Shown piece by piece: positions 1 to 9,078 of a stretch of DNA of 64,000 nt. Origin of the DNA: Ulvibacterium sp965248315 (GTDB lineage Bacteria; Bacteroidota; Bacteroidia; Flavobacteriales; Flavobacteriaceae); NCBI RefSeq assembly GCF_965248315.1, contig NZ_CBDFIX010000002.1:1488001-1552000 (forward strand). The letters run 5' to 3'. Within the stretch, counting starts at the first letter, position 1; every line of letters starts with the position of its first letter. The notes beneath the pieces were generated by a model. That model saw only the letters and a list, made by a program, of their open reading frames with translations, was not told where the DNA came from and ran no database searches. The position numbers were made by a program, and so were the translations under genes.

Positions 1-787
1 CGATTCCCAAATAATCCTCCTTTGACCAAAAAGTAGGGCTAAACGTATACACTTCTTCCATGGGTTGTCTAGCGGCCATAAACCAATCCTCATAGGTCAC
101 ATGAATGGGCAACTCCTTTATGATGTTCTCATCCGCAAAAAGTTTGGCCGTAAAGTATCCGGGGATATAGTAGATATCCGTCCGTTCATGAGATCCCTTG
201 AAGATTTCCACTTTTCGACTACTGTCCCAACTCTGTTGTAAAAAAAATCGATTGGCGTCCACACCTTCAATATCATATCTAAAAACCACGGTGTTTGGTA
301 TTTTCCCATCTACTGTTTTCTCATAGGAAAAGGAAACCTCTTCGGATGCCTTTGTTATGGACTTTTTGGATGCATTTCTTGGGAGATAAACACCCAAAAC
401 TACTAATGTAAGTACAGCCAGAACAATTAAAAAGTAAAATTTTTGGCTTTTGACTTTCCGAGGTTTTTTCCCGATTTCCCTTTTAGGTAGGGTTTGTATT
501 TTAGGATTTAGATGCTCCTTTTTAAGAGAATGCCAATCTTTGCCGTACGCCAAGTTGGCCAGAATATCCAGAGTAGTAATATGGGGTAATCTTTCAAACT
601 CGTTCTTCCATATTCTTTTAACTGTGGACAAGCTTAGTCGGTGGCCCGTCTGATCCTCGATAAAAAAAACTAGAAACTCGTAGTCCTTTTGGACCCAGCC
701 CGATACATCGGAAAGACCGGAGGCCATTTCGATCCGCTTTTTTATGGCTTCCAAGAGATTTTTGTCGTTTTTGGATATATGACTCAT
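1..787 (-). CDS. Membrane protein with N-terminal HTH-like domain (3' end outside window)
   Basis: An open frame runs from ATG at 787 on the minus strand to the window edge without a stop, giving 262 residues. Residues about 20-90 form a helical domain with the stretch LSVSTVKRIW followed by LPHITTLDILA, a pattern I associate with small HTH-like N-terminal domains of flavobacterial membrane proteins. A basic linker leads to a single membrane helix at about 117-135, and the rest looks extracytoplasmic and beta-rich. The gene is divergent from the secreted protein at 903. Function is unknown; a one-component or anti-sigma-like envelope sensor is only a guess from the layout. Confidence 0.75.
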   Translation of the reverse strand, partial: MSHISKNDKNLLEAIKKRIEMASGLSDVSGWVQKDYEFLVFFIEDQTGHRLSLSTVKRIWKNEFERLPHITTLDILANLAYGKDWHSLKKEHLNPKIQTLPKREIGKKPRKVKSQKFYFLIVLAVLTLVVLGVYLPRNASKKSITKASEEVSFSYEKTVDGKIPNTVVFRYDIEGVDANRFFLQQSWDSSRKVEIFKGSHERTDIYYIPGYFTAKLFADENIIKELPIHVTYEDWFMAARQPMEEVYTFSPTFWSKEDYLGI

Positions 788-902
788 TTACAGCGATTTA
801 TAAAAATGAATCGAAAAAAAACCTAAAATGGTTGAAAAATGAAGGCTTTCCTACACCTTGCTTCCATTAGTTTGGAATTGTATTCATTTAAAATCATCAA
901 TC

Positions 903-2015
903 ATGAAGTTACAGCATTATTTTTTGAGTTTCGCCTTTATTCTATCCATACCACCCATGAATGGGCAGGAAGCTTTGTTCGAGCAGGGTAAAAGTATTAT
1001 TCTATCCGAAGAAAACAAACCTACAACGTATATCGACACAATTTATAAGGGCAAACGCAGTCTTAAACTGGACGGAAAAAAACAGTCCATCGCATTGACC
1101 AAGGACAAAAATGTAAGGAACTTTAGAGTAGAAATGGACATTGCCGGAGAGGTTATGTCCGGATTGGGATTTCGGGTACAGGACAAGTTCAACTATCGTT
1201 TCATTTATTTTAGACCGGGAATGGGAGGTACCCGGGAAGCTATTCAGTACATCCCAATCTACAATGGTGCCCTGAGTTGGGTGTTTTATAACTATCCAAC
1301 GTATGAGACCACGGCGGATGTAAAGTCCTTGGAATGGTTCCATGCGGCATTTGAAGTCCGGGGAACCAATTTAAAGGTCTTCGTAGATCATAGTCCCCAA
1401 CCACAAATGGATATTCAGCTTTTGGACTCTGAGATATCCGGAGGTAATTTTATGTTGAGGAGTTTGTTCGGGGTTTCCTATTTTGCGAATATTACCTATG
1501 AAGAGCTCTCGGGCCGTGAATCTGTGGCCTCCCAGCCAAGCAAGAATTCTTTTTTAACGAACTGGGAAATCTCGGAACAATTTCCCAGGGACACCGTGTC
1601 CAATCATTTTGAAGCCCTGATAAAGAAAGCAAACCGCTCCAAAAATTGGAAGGTTATAGAACACCCGAGAGATAACTATGTAAATTTTGCCAGATACTTT
1701 GAATACCCCAAGGGGGTTGTGGTGGCCAGAAAGACATTAAAATCCAATCAGGACAAGAAGTCCATCTTAAACTTTGATTTTGTCGGGAGGATAAGGATCA
1801 TGCTAAACGGGAATGAGGTGTTCAGCTACCGAAAGATAAAATTTGAGCGTATGTTCGATGGTATGTTCAGGGTAAACCTGGATCTGAAAAAAGGTGAGAA
1901 CGAGTTATTGGTGGTCGCCGAGGGAGACGCCAATTTTTTTGGAGGAAAAGGGTTTAAATATATGGGCAGATTGCAACATACCAATTGGGGATTTATAGCC
2001 CGTCTTGAGGATTAA
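903..2015 (+). CDS. Secreted lectin/glucanase-fold (LamG/DUF1080-like) protein
   Basis: The protein has about 370 residues. I chose ATG 903 because it gives a clean Sec signal peptide (MKLQHYFLSFAFILSIPPMNG); the frame is open further upstream from 858 but adds a non-signal extension. Residues about 25-200 read as a concanavalin-like beta-sandwich: a family-typical arrangement of strands around GFRVQDKFNYRFIYFRPG and WFHAAFEVRGTNLKVFVD. Residues about 270-370 form a second beta domain with a GENELLVVAEGDANFFGG turn. No catalytic motif is recognisable. It is probably an exported carbohydrate-binding or heme-free structural protein; the exact role is unknown. Confidence 0.75.
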   Translation: MKLQHYFLSFAFILSIPPMNGQEALFEQGKSIILSEENKPTTYIDTIYKGKRSLKLDGKKQSIALTKDKNVRNFRVEMDIAGEVMSGLGFRVQDKFNYRFIYFRPGMGGTREAIQYIPIYNGALSWVFYNYPTYETTADVKSLEWFHAAFEVRGTNLKVFVDHSPQPQMDIQLLDSEISGGNFMLRSLFGVSYFANITYEELSGRESVASQPSKNSFLTNWEISEQFPRDTVSNHFEALIKKANRSKNWKVIEHPRDNYVNFARYFEYPKGVVVARKTLKSNQDKKSILNFDFVGRIRIMLNGNEVFSYRKIKFERMFDGMFRVNLDLKKGENELLVVAEGDANFFGGKGFKYMGRLQHTNWGFIARLED

Positions 2016-2345
2016 AAAGGCATTTTTGCTCCCTTGATTTACATCCACATAAACAATTTTCCAAAACACTTAGGGAAAATAGTATTGAGCATATCTTATC
2101 TGTACTACGCCATTTTTCATTCGAAAACAAAGCGCAACAGAGCCAATTTCTTCAGACTAAAATGAAAGTGGAAAAGAATATACCGCTTGTGTAACCTATG
2201 TTACCATGGGACCTGTTTATACATTGTAATTTTACTTTATACAAAGACGAAATTGTTTGGTTGATGAGTTGTTTTTAAGGAGCGGTCATTTTTTTTTGAA
2301 TGGCCGTTCCTTATCCATTTCTCCTTGTAAATAAAAAATGCAACT
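2016..2345. other. Intergenic spacer with a 14-bp hairpin
   Basis: The 330-base spacer holds no convincing gene. Its only clear structure is an inverted repeat at 2277-2312: AAGGAGCGGTCATT, an eight-base mostly-T loop, then AATGGCCGTTCCTT. This is a 14-bp stem with two G-U type pairs. No T-run follows it on either strand, so it is not a normal intrinsic terminator. It lies about 30 bases upstream of the rhodanese start and could be leader structure. Confidence 0.5.
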
Positions 2346-2690
2346 ATGTCGTTTTTAAATGTTTTTTTTCGAGGAACCAAAGAGCGAATGGATAAGATCG
2401 AAGTCCTGGATGCAAAGACTTACGCCAAGGCCATATCCGATACAAAAGTGCAATTGGTGGATGTCCGTAGCCTGGCGGAATACAATAGCGGACATATCAA
2501 AAATGCGGTGAACATCGATTTTTTCGATTCAGTCAATTTTGAAAGATCTTTTAGTAAGATAAACAAGGAGAAACCGATCTATCTGTATTGTCGCTCTGGA
2601 AGTAGAAGTAGGCGGGCCAGCCATAAATTGGCTCGTATGGGATTTGTAAAAATCTATGACCTTAAAGGAGGGTATATGCGGTGGAAATGA
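2346..2690 (+). CDS. Rhodanese-like domain protein
   Basis: A single rhodanese domain fills the 114-residue protein. The active-site loop YCRSGSRSRRA carries the expected nucleophilic cysteine with the CRSGxRS pattern, and the CH2A-like segment VDVRSLAEYNSGHIKNA is present. Such proteins transfer sulfane sulfur, usually in the cytoplasm; no signal peptide is visible. ATG 2388 (MDKIEVLDA) is an equally good start and would give 100 residues, closer to a bare domain. It stands upstream of an HMA domain protein on the same strand, with about 105 bases between, so shared transcription is uncertain. Confidence 0.88.
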   Translation: MSFLNVFFRGTKERMDKIEVLDAKTYAKAISDTKVQLVDVRSLAEYNSGHIKNAVNIDFFDSVNFERSFSKINKEKPIYLYCRSGSRSRRASHKLARMGFVKIYDLKGGYMRWK

Positions 2691-2795
2691 TAGAAAGGTT
2701 TCGTAAATTTAAGTATCTAAAAACCAAATAAAACAACTGTAGGAAATAGACTTTTTTGCCCCTCATTTAAAGTCAAAAAAATAAAAGATTCAAAG

Positions 2796-3068
2796 ATGAA
2801 AACTTCAATTATCGTACAGAACTTAAAGTGTGGCGGATGTGCCAAGACCATCACCGAAAAGTTATCGGGAATAGATGATGTTTCAAAGGTTGAAGTGGAT
2901 ACGGAAAATTCCATGGTCTCTTTTTTGCACGAAAATTCGGAAGATGCCTTGGTGGCAAGGGATACCTTGGCATCGTTGGGATACCCCTCCGTAGATAGTA
3001 AAAATAACTTGGCGCACAAGACACGCTCTTTTGTAAGCTGTGCAATGGGGAGACTATCAAAATCATGA
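2796..3068 (+). CDS. Heavy-metal-associated (HMA) domain protein
   Basis: The 90-residue protein begins with MKTSIIVQNLKCGGCAKTI, an HMA-type beta-alpha-beta start with a CxxC pair (CGGC, residues 12-15) that would bind copper or a similar soft metal. The N-terminal 65 residues fit one HMA domain; the C-terminal tail (NNLAHKTRSFVSCAMGRLSKS) is family-specific and contains another cysteine. It overlaps the next gene by the four bases ATGA, so the two are translationally coupled. That links a cytoplasmic metal carrier to an exported haem lipoprotein. The metal is not determinable from sequence. Confidence 0.85.
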   Translation: MKTSIIVQNLKCGGCAKTITEKLSGIDDVSKVEVDTENSMVSFLHENSEDALVARDTLASLGYPSVDSKNNLAHKTRSFVSCAMGRLSKS

Positions 3069-4072
3069 GGAATAGATTCCTTTTTATCATATCCACGGTA
3101 CTCTTGACCATAGGATGTAAGGACTTCAAAGCATCCAAGGAAGGTACGGACAAGGCGTCTTCCGAGAAAGAAGCATTGGAAGCTAATGTCGTACATCCTG
3201 GAAAGAGACTTTTGGTACAGGAATGTTATATGTGTCACAATCCAAAAGCCTCTGAAGCCCATATGATTGCTCCGCCCATGGCAATGGTTAAGATGCATTA
3301 TATAGATTCGGGAACTACCAAGGAACAATTTACGGAGGCATTGGTACATTGGTTGAACGACCCCGAACAGGAATACAAGATTCCCAACGCCGTTGAAAGA
3401 TTTGGCAGCATGCCCTATATTCCCTATCCCGAAAAAATCATTGAACAGATTGCGCATTATATGTACGACCATGAACTGGATAGGCCGGATTGGTTTGTCG
3501 ATTACCTGGAAAGTGACGAACCAGGAGCGGAAAATTCATTGGAAAAATACGATTATACTGCAACCGGCAATGCCGAAAAGCGCTATGCCAACAAGGGTCT
3601 TGGCCACGCTCTGGCGACCAAGGCACAATTGGGGAGTGACTTAATGAAAGCCATTAAGGAAAAAGGAACCCAAGGAGCCGTGGAATTTTGTAATGTAGGG
3701 GCGATACCATTAACGGATAGTATGTCCGTTATGCAGAACGCGATTATCAAGAGGGTATCTGACAAACCGAGAAATCCACAAAATGAAGCCAATACCAAGG
3801 AATTGGAACATATTAACTTCTTTAAGGAACAAATAGCTTCCGGCAACAGCGTAGAGCCCATAGTGGAATTACATAATAACGAAGTGAACTTTTACTACCC
3901 GATTACCACCAATACCATGTGCCTACAATGTCATGGAAACCCCAATGAACAGATTGAATCGGAAACCATGACCGTGTTAAAAAGTCTTTATCCAAAGGAT
4001 AAGGCCATAGGTTATGGAACAAACGAAGTCAGAGGTATTTGGAGTATCAATTTCGGGACGAATGACCAATAG
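3065..4072 (+). CDS. Cytochrome c / DUF3365 lipoprotein with two haem-binding motifs
   Basis: The 335-residue protein starts with a lipoprotein signal (MRNRFLFIISTVLLTIGC, lipid cysteine about 18). The first c-type haem motif CYMCH is at 54-58 inside a cytochrome c-like domain. The C-terminal half matches the DUF3365 (Tll0287-like) pattern with FCNVGAIPLTD, IKRVSDKPRNPQNEA and a second haem motif CLQCH at 286-290, followed by GIWSINF near the end. It should sit in the envelope as a di-haem redox or sensing protein. Translation is coupled to the preceding HMA gene. The electron donor and acceptor are unknown. Confidence 0.85.
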   Translation: MRNRFLFIISTVLLTIGCKDFKASKEGTDKASSEKEALEANVVHPGKRLLVQECYMCHNPKASEAHMIAPPMAMVKMHYIDSGTTKEQFTEALVHWLNDPEQEYKIPNAVERFGSMPYIPYPEKIIEQIAHYMYDHELDRPDWFVDYLESDEPGAENSLEKYDYTATGNAEKRYANKGLGHALATKAQLGSDLMKAIKEKGTQGAVEFCNVGAIPLTDSMSVMQNAIIKRVSDKPRNPQNEANTKELEHINFFKEQIASGNSVEPIVELHNNEVNFYYPITTNTMCLQCHGNPNEQIESETMTVLKSLYPKDKAIGYGTNEVRGIWSINFGTNDQ

Positions 4073-4317
4073 GGGTAAGGTACTTGTCCTTGATTTAGGA
4101 CTTCCTGCCATTATTTGGGCCGTACCCGATCCCGAACCTTTATGCCGTAATGTCCTTGAATGTAAGAGAGGGACAGAAATATGGGTTCTTGGAAAGTAGA
4201 CAAACTCATTTTAAGATTAAGCAATTTTTCTTTTTAGGCTGGGCTGTTTTCAAGTCAGGACAAGGGGAGATGGGCACTTTATTTTTTTGGTCTCGAGCTA
4301 GGAATAGATATCCTAAA

Positions 4318-5400
4318 CTAACGGTCTATGGAACTTAGCCTGTTCGCAATGGAGTCTTCCATAAAATCAAGTTCTTCCAAGGCTTTTTTGGTGAAATCGA
4401 ACAAGCTTAGACAACGATCTAGATTTTGATTTTCATAAGCTACCTTATAATACACATCACCATTAAGGTAGTCCGTCAAGGCCCTAATACCATGAAGGAA
4501 TGGCATAAGTACGGCCCCCATGGGCAGTACATCAATTTCTGCTTGGGTCAAAAATGCCCCGTTGGTCCCAAGTCCGTCTATAAAGGAATCAAAAAGATCC
4601 CTTCGGAATACGATATTGCCATGATCTTGCTCATCTTCGGGAGCAGTATTTACTATGGTACGTATGGCATCTCCGAAGTCAAAATGAAAGAATCCGCTCA
4701 TCAAGGTATCCAAATCTATTAAACAGAGCGGTTGATCTGTCTTTTTTGAAAAAAGGATATTGTTCAATTTGGTATCATTGTGGCAGATGCGCAATGGAAG
4801 TTGAAGATGGTCAAGTTCCTTTAGGGTCTCCAAGGTTTTGTTGGCAAAGGCAATAGCATTTTTAGCGGTATGCCTCCGGTCGTTGGCTCCTGCGGAAAGC
4901 GATTCATTAAACTGTCTCTTCCGTAAAGTCAAATCATGGAATCCCGGAATGATTTCAACAAAACTTTCCGGTGAGGCGGGAGACAATAATCGATGGAATT
5001 CACCAATGATTTTTCCCGCCCCGAAAGCGATTTTCGGATTTTCCGTGGTATTGTGGGCAAGGCTGTTGTCCATATAGGTCATAAGCCTCCAATAGGTAGC
5101 ACCCTCTTTTTTATGGCTGTAATAGCTTTGTCCAGATATAGTTTGTACCAGTGAAATATTATGATAGACATCGCTTTTAAGAAAAGAAAATGCCTTTTCA
5201 ATATTGTTCATTATCCCAGAAACATTCGGAAATACATCATGGTTGATACGTTGCAAAATGTAAACAGGAGCAATGCCTTCCTTTACTAGGAATGTATCGT
5301 TAATATAACCATGGGTCAATGGTGATAGTGAATACTTCTTTTGCGCTATAGAAAAGTTTTCTAAAAGAAAGTTGAGTTCGTCGTGGGAATAGCGGCTCAT
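4318..5400 (-). CDS. Aminoglycoside-phosphotransferase-fold sugar kinase (N-acetylhexosamine 1-kinase-like)
   Basis: The protein has 360 residues from ATG 5400, which overlaps the upstream stop as ATGA; the frame extends to a TTG at 5412 but the overlapping ATG is the better start. The kinase core has the catalytic loop ICHNDTKLNNILF and the metal-binding LIDLDTLMSGFFHFDFGD. In Bacteroidota this fold, next to a nucleotidyltransferase, is typical of sugar 1-kinases for free N-acetylhexosamines (NahK-like, sometimes labelled mucin-desulfating MdsC). Together with the upstream gene it would make sugar 1-phosphate and then a nucleotide sugar. The precise sugar is inferred, not shown. Confidence 0.82.
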   Translation of the reverse strand: MSRYSHDELNFLLENFSIAQKKYSLSPLTHGYINDTFLVKEGIAPVYILQRINHDVFPNVSGIMNNIEKAFSFLKSDVYHNISLVQTISGQSYYSHKKEGATYWRLMTYMDNSLAHNTTENPKIAFGAGKIIGEFHRLLSPASPESFVEIIPGFHDLTLRKRQFNESLSAGANDRRHTAKNAIAFANKTLETLKELDHLQLPLRICHNDTKLNNILFSKKTDQPLCLIDLDTLMSGFFHFDFGDAIRTIVNTAPEDEQDHGNIVFRRDLFDSFIDGLGTNGAFLTQAEIDVLPMGAVLMPFLHGIRALTDYLNGDVYYKVAYENQNLDRCLSLFDFTKKALEELDFMEDSIANRLSSIDR

Positions 5401-6287
5401 TGTTGCGGCCAAAGAGGTGATACATACTGTCCCTTGTCTGTTTTTTCTTGCAGATGGGTCACGGCCACTTCACGATCGCTGGCATAGGTAACCCCGAACC
5501 ACTCTCCACCAGAGGGTACCACTTTTACTTCTATTTCACCGGCCTGTAACATTTCTTGAACGGTCTTGGGAATATAGAGCTCACTGGTTTTTGCCAATGC
5601 TTCATTGGAAAGGAAGCTTCGGAATTCACTTTCTATTTTATCGAATATTGAAGGTTGACAAATCCAAAAGTTCATACTTACCTGTTCGTCACCGGTGTAC
5701 ATATTTCCAGAATCGTGATCTTTTACACCATTGCCTTCCCGTTCCAGTTTCAAACGTTCATCAACGGATAAGAGATGGTCGCCATCCACTTTGCAAACCC
5801 CTCTGGAAACCGAACCATGCTCGGAAAGGGTATCCTTTAAGGTATAGCCTACAAGGGCAAAGGTATTGTCGTTTTTATGTTGCCTAATGAAATCGGCGGC
5901 GTTTTTATAGGCAGGCTGTCCATAAAAATCGTCCGCATTGATGACTACAAAGGGATTGTTTATTACATGACGCGCGGTCCATACCGCATGTGCTGTACCC
6001 CAAGGTTTGGGACGTTCCCCGGAAAAACTACATCCTTCCGGTAGATCGGTAACTTCCTGTGCCAGCACATCCAGTTTAATATTTTCGGGCAGCCTCTCAC
6101 GAAGATGGTCGAACAAAAAAGATGTATTTTCCTTTTTGGTAATGACCACAATATGGTCAAAACCATTTTTTAAGGCATCGTATATGGCAAATTCCATTAA
6201 AAATTCACCTTTGGGTCCTAGGTCGTCAAATTGTTTCAGTTTTCCATAGCGACTTCCGCTTCCGGCAGCCATTAAAAGTAAGGTCAT
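5397..6287 (-). CDS. Sugar nucleotidyltransferase (NTP_transferase family)
   Basis: The 296-residue protein opens with the nucleotide-binding signature LLLMAAGSGSRYGKLKQ and the following GPKGEFLMEF, and has the metal-site stretch VVINADDFYG at about residues 103-112. It is a cytoplasmic NDP-sugar pyrophosphorylase-type enzyme. It is the first gene of a two-gene operon and overlaps the kinase downstream by four bases, so they almost certainly act in sequence on the same sugar. Nucleotide and sugar specificity cannot be read from sequence. The divergent neighbour is a GH109-like enzyme, which suggests N-acetylgalactosamine or a related sugar as the source. Confidence 0.87.
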   Translation of the reverse strand: MTLLLMAAGSGSRYGKLKQFDDLGPKGEFLMEFAIYDALKNGFDHIVVITKKENTSFLFDHLRERLPENIKLDVLAQEVTDLPEGCSFSGERPKPWGTAHAVWTARHVINNPFVVINADDFYGQPAYKNAADFIRQHKNDNTFALVGYTLKDTLSEHGSVSRGVCKVDGDHLLSVDERLKLEREGNGVKDHDSGNMYTGDEQVSMNFWICQPSIFDKIESEFRSFLSNEALAKTSELYIPKTVQEMLQAGEIEVKVVPSGGEWFGVTYASDREVAVTHLQEKTDKGQYVSPLWPQQ

Positions 6288-6449
6288 GTGGTTTATGTTT
6301 TAATGGGGCAAAAATAGCCCTTTGAATTTAAAAATGGTTTATATATCGATATAGATCATAATTAAGGGGATTAATACAAACAATTTTATATAGAATTTCA
6401 TAATTTGAGCAACAACACAAATTCCAAAACCAATATTTAAAATAGACGT

Positions 6450-7808
6450 ATGAGTTCAAGAAGAAGATTTATAAAGGAAAGTTCCCTAATAGGGGCGGGA
6501 ATGGTCATGGCACCTGGATTTGCCTTTGATATTTCGGGTTCAAGTCAGAATGATAAATTGAACGTAGGACTCATCGGTGCCGGATTACGGGGCACCAATC
6601 ACCTTCAGAACTTACTTCTACGCAAGGACGTAAACGTTACAGCTGTCTGTGACGTAGATCCGACCCGCATTTCGATTGCGAAACAAAAAATTGCCGATGC
6701 CGGCGGCAAACCTCCCAAAACCTTTGGTAAAAATAATTATGATTATAGAAATCTATTGGAGCTACCGGATGTAGATGCGGTTGTTATTGCCACACCTTGG
6801 CTATGGCATGTAACTATGACCGTCGATGCCATGAAAGCCGGGAAATATGCGGGTACAGAGGTTTCAGCTGCAAATACACTGGAAGAATGTTGGGATTTGG
6901 TGAATACCCATGAGGAGACGGGTACACATATGATGATTCTTGAAAATGTGAATTATCGGCGTGATATCATGGCAGTACTTAACATGGTAAAACAGAATGT
7001 GTTTGGGGAACTGGTACATTTTAGATGCGGATATCAACACGATCTTCGGGGTGTAAAATTCAATGATGGTACAACTGCCCATGGAAAAGGAGCCGAATTT
7101 GGTGAAAAGGGAAGCTCAGAGGCTAAATGGCGTACCCACCATTCCGTTAAGCGCAATGCCGATGTTTATCCCACCCATGGTCTGGGGCCCATCGCTGTTA
7201 TGGCGGATATTAACCGGGGAAACCGTTTTGTTTCCATGACTTCAAGTGCTTCCAAGGCTATTGGACTTCACAATTATATTGTTGAGGTGGGTGGGGAAAA
7301 CCACCCTAATGCCAAAGTGAAATTCAAACAGGGGGATGTAATTACCTCCACCATTGAAACCGCAAACGGGGAAACTATTATCGTTACCCATGATTGTAAT
7401 TTGCCGCGACCCTATTCTTTAGGTTTCCGGGTTCAGGGAGCCAACGGACTATGGGAGGTGGATGGTAACAGAATATATATTGAAGGCGAATCCAAACCAC
7501 ATACTTGGGATGTTGCCGATGAATGGCTAAAGAAGTATGATCATCCTCTATGGATAAAATACGGGGAATATGCTTTGGGCGCGGGACATGGGGGAATGGA
7601 TTTCTTTGTTTTAAACTCCTTTGTGGAATCGGCCAAGGCGAAAGTTGCTCCGCCTATGGATGCCTATGATGCCGCCGCTTGGAGTGCGGTTACCCCGCTT
7701 TCGGAAGTATCCATAGAGAACAACGGAGCACCCCAGGATTTTCCGGACTTTACCAAAGGACTTTGGATGAAAAGGAAACCCTATAATTGGATTAAGGAAA
7801 CCTATTGA
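6450..7808 (+). CDS. GH109-family NAD-dependent glycosidase (alpha-N-acetylgalactosaminidase-like), Tat-exported
   Basis: The 452-residue protein has a twin-arginine leader (SSRRRFIKES) and a Gfo/Idh/MocA-type NAD fold with GLIGAGLRGTNHL. It carries segments I recognise from GH109 enzymes: EVSAANTLEECWD, LENVNYRRDIMAVLNM, GELVHFRCGYQHDLR, YPTHGLGP and AGHGGMDFF. GH109 members hydrolyse alpha-GalNAc linkages by an NAD-dependent redox mechanism; the Tat leader fits export of a folded, cofactor-loaded protein. It is transcribed away from the sugar kinase pair and is followed by an esterase at six bases. Substrate in this organism is inferred from family only. Confidence 0.87.
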   Translation: MSSRRRFIKESSLIGAGMVMAPGFAFDISGSSQNDKLNVGLIGAGLRGTNHLQNLLLRKDVNVTAVCDVDPTRISIAKQKIADAGGKPPKTFGKNNYDYRNLLELPDVDAVVIATPWLWHVTMTVDAMKAGKYAGTEVSAANTLEECWDLVNTHEETGTHMMILENVNYRRDIMAVLNMVKQNVFGELVHFRCGYQHDLRGVKFNDGTTAHGKGAEFGEKGSSEAKWRTHHSVKRNADVYPTHGLGPIAVMADINRGNRFVSMTSSASKAIGLHNYIVEVGGENHPNAKVKFKQGDVITSTIETANGETIIVTHDCNLPRPYSLGFRVQGANGLWEVDGNRIYIEGESKPHTWDVADEWLKKYDHPLWIKYGEYALGAGHGGMDFFVLNSFVESAKAKVAPPMDAYDAAAWSAVTPLSEVSIENNGAPQDFPDFTKGLWMKRKPYNWIKETY

Positions 7809-7814
7809 TCAATA

Positions 7815-8990
7815 ATGCTTGGAAAAGCTATGAACATGAACTTAAGGGCCACTTTATTTATTTTGATGGTATGCTTGTCCGCTGTCGCGCAAGAAGGTCA
7901 ATTATGCGTGGGCCATTATTGGACACCGGATCAAGCCAATCTAAAAATGAAGGAATTCGCCTCCCAATGGAATGACTTAAAGTCTTGGGAGGAAAGGGCC
8001 GCTAAGATCAAAGAAGGAATCAAAATTGGTATGCAATGGGAGAAAATGCCGAAGATCACCGGGAATTTTAATCCTGTTATCCATAGTAAAAGGGAAATGG
8101 ATGGCTATACCATAGAAAACATTGCCATTGAGAGCTTTCCTGGCTTTTATATAACAGGAAATCTGTATAGACCTTCCAATGGTGAGGGAAAGTTCGCAGC
8201 TATTCTGAGCCCACATGGACATTTGCCGGACAAAAGGTTACGTGAGGACGTACAGACCAGGGCTGCCATTTTTGCCCGGATGGGGGCCGTGGTCTTTACC
8301 TATGATATGCTGGGCTTCGGTGAAAGCAAACAAGTAGAACACACAATTCCCATTGCGCTCGCCCTACAGACGTATAATAGTAAGCGGGTATTGGATTATC
8401 TATTGTCACGAGATGATGTAGACAGAGATCGCGTGGGTATGACCGGTGGTTCCGGTGGAGCTACACAGACTTTTATGCTCGCGGCTGTGGATGATCGTAT
8501 TAAAGTAGTTGCTCCGGTCGTCCAAGTTTCGGCCCATTTTTTTGGCGGATGCGTCTGCGAAAGTGGTATGCCCGTTCATAAGGGAGCAGACCATCAGACT
8601 AATAATGTTGAAATAGCTGCACTGGCAGCACCAAGGCCGCTTTTATTGGTTTCCAATGGAGCGGATTGGACGCGAAATACGCCCAGAATTGAATATCCCT
8701 ACGTACAAAGGGTATATGCCCTTTACGATGCGGAACACAAAGTAGAAAATGTGCATTTGCCCTCCGAAAAGCATGATTATGGGTATTCTAAAAGAACGGC
8801 TGTCTACAATTTTTTTGGAAACTATCTGCAATTGAATCTAGGATCCATACCCTATGAAAATGGTTATCGCGAAGATTTTGTAACTCTACTAGAGAAGGAC
8901 GACTTGAAAGTTTTTAATAATGAACATCCTATACCTGGGAATGCCCTTAAAGGGAATCTTCAAACCATGAATTTTTTGGGACTTCACTGA
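7815..8990 (+). CDS. Secreted alpha/beta hydrolase (acetyl-xylan-esterase/dienelactone-hydrolase type)
   Basis: The protein has 391 residues with a Sec signal ending near CLSAVAQ. An alternative start at 7830 (MNMNLRATLF) gives a tighter signal peptide. The core shows ILSPHGHLPDKR as the oxyanion-region strand and the nucleophile elbow MTGGSGGATQTF, with serine in GGSGG, followed by DDRIKVVAPVVQVS. A late HDYGYSKR supplies a candidate catalytic histidine. Families of this type remove acyl groups from polysaccharides. It lies six bases after the GH109-like gene, so both probably work on the same exported glycan. The acyl group removed is unknown. Confidence 0.82.
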   Translation: MLGKAMNMNLRATLFILMVCLSAVAQEGQLCVGHYWTPDQANLKMKEFASQWNDLKSWEERAAKIKEGIKIGMQWEKMPKITGNFNPVIHSKREMDGYTIENIAIESFPGFYITGNLYRPSNGEGKFAAILSPHGHLPDKRLREDVQTRAAIFARMGAVVFTYDMLGFGESKQVEHTIPIALALQTYNSKRVLDYLLSRDDVDRDRVGMTGGSGGATQTFMLAAVDDRIKVVAPVVQVSAHFFGGCVCESGMPVHKGADHQTNNVEIAALAAPRPLLLVSNGADWTRNTPRIEYPYVQRVYALYDAEHKVENVHLPSEKHDYGYSKRTAVYNFFGNYLQLNLGSIPYENGYREDFVTLLEKDDLKVFNNEHPIPGNALKGNLQTMNFLGLH

Positions 8991-9043
8991 GCCCGAGTAC
9001 ATCAAAATTGCAGTAAGCCGGATAGGGCAAGATTTGTATCAAC

Positions 9044-9055
9044 TGATAATTATCA
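9044..9055. promoter_or_regulatory. FNR-like operator upstream of hemN
   Basis: TGATAATTATCA is a perfect 12-bp palindrome matching the FNR half-sites TGAT-N4-ATCA. Its centre (9049.5) is 29.5 bp before the first base of the -7 element TAAGTTTG. That puts it near -42 from the predicted start of transcription, the class II activation position. Three other sites in this window share the same sequence and spacing. Confidence 0.72.
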
Positions 9056-9078
9056 TGTTTTTTTTTGTGGGCTGAGGC

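Noticed and set aside
1002..1343. Minus-strand frame inside the secreted lectin-like gene
   Set aside because: It is a shadow of the real gene at 903-2015 with no motifs of its own.
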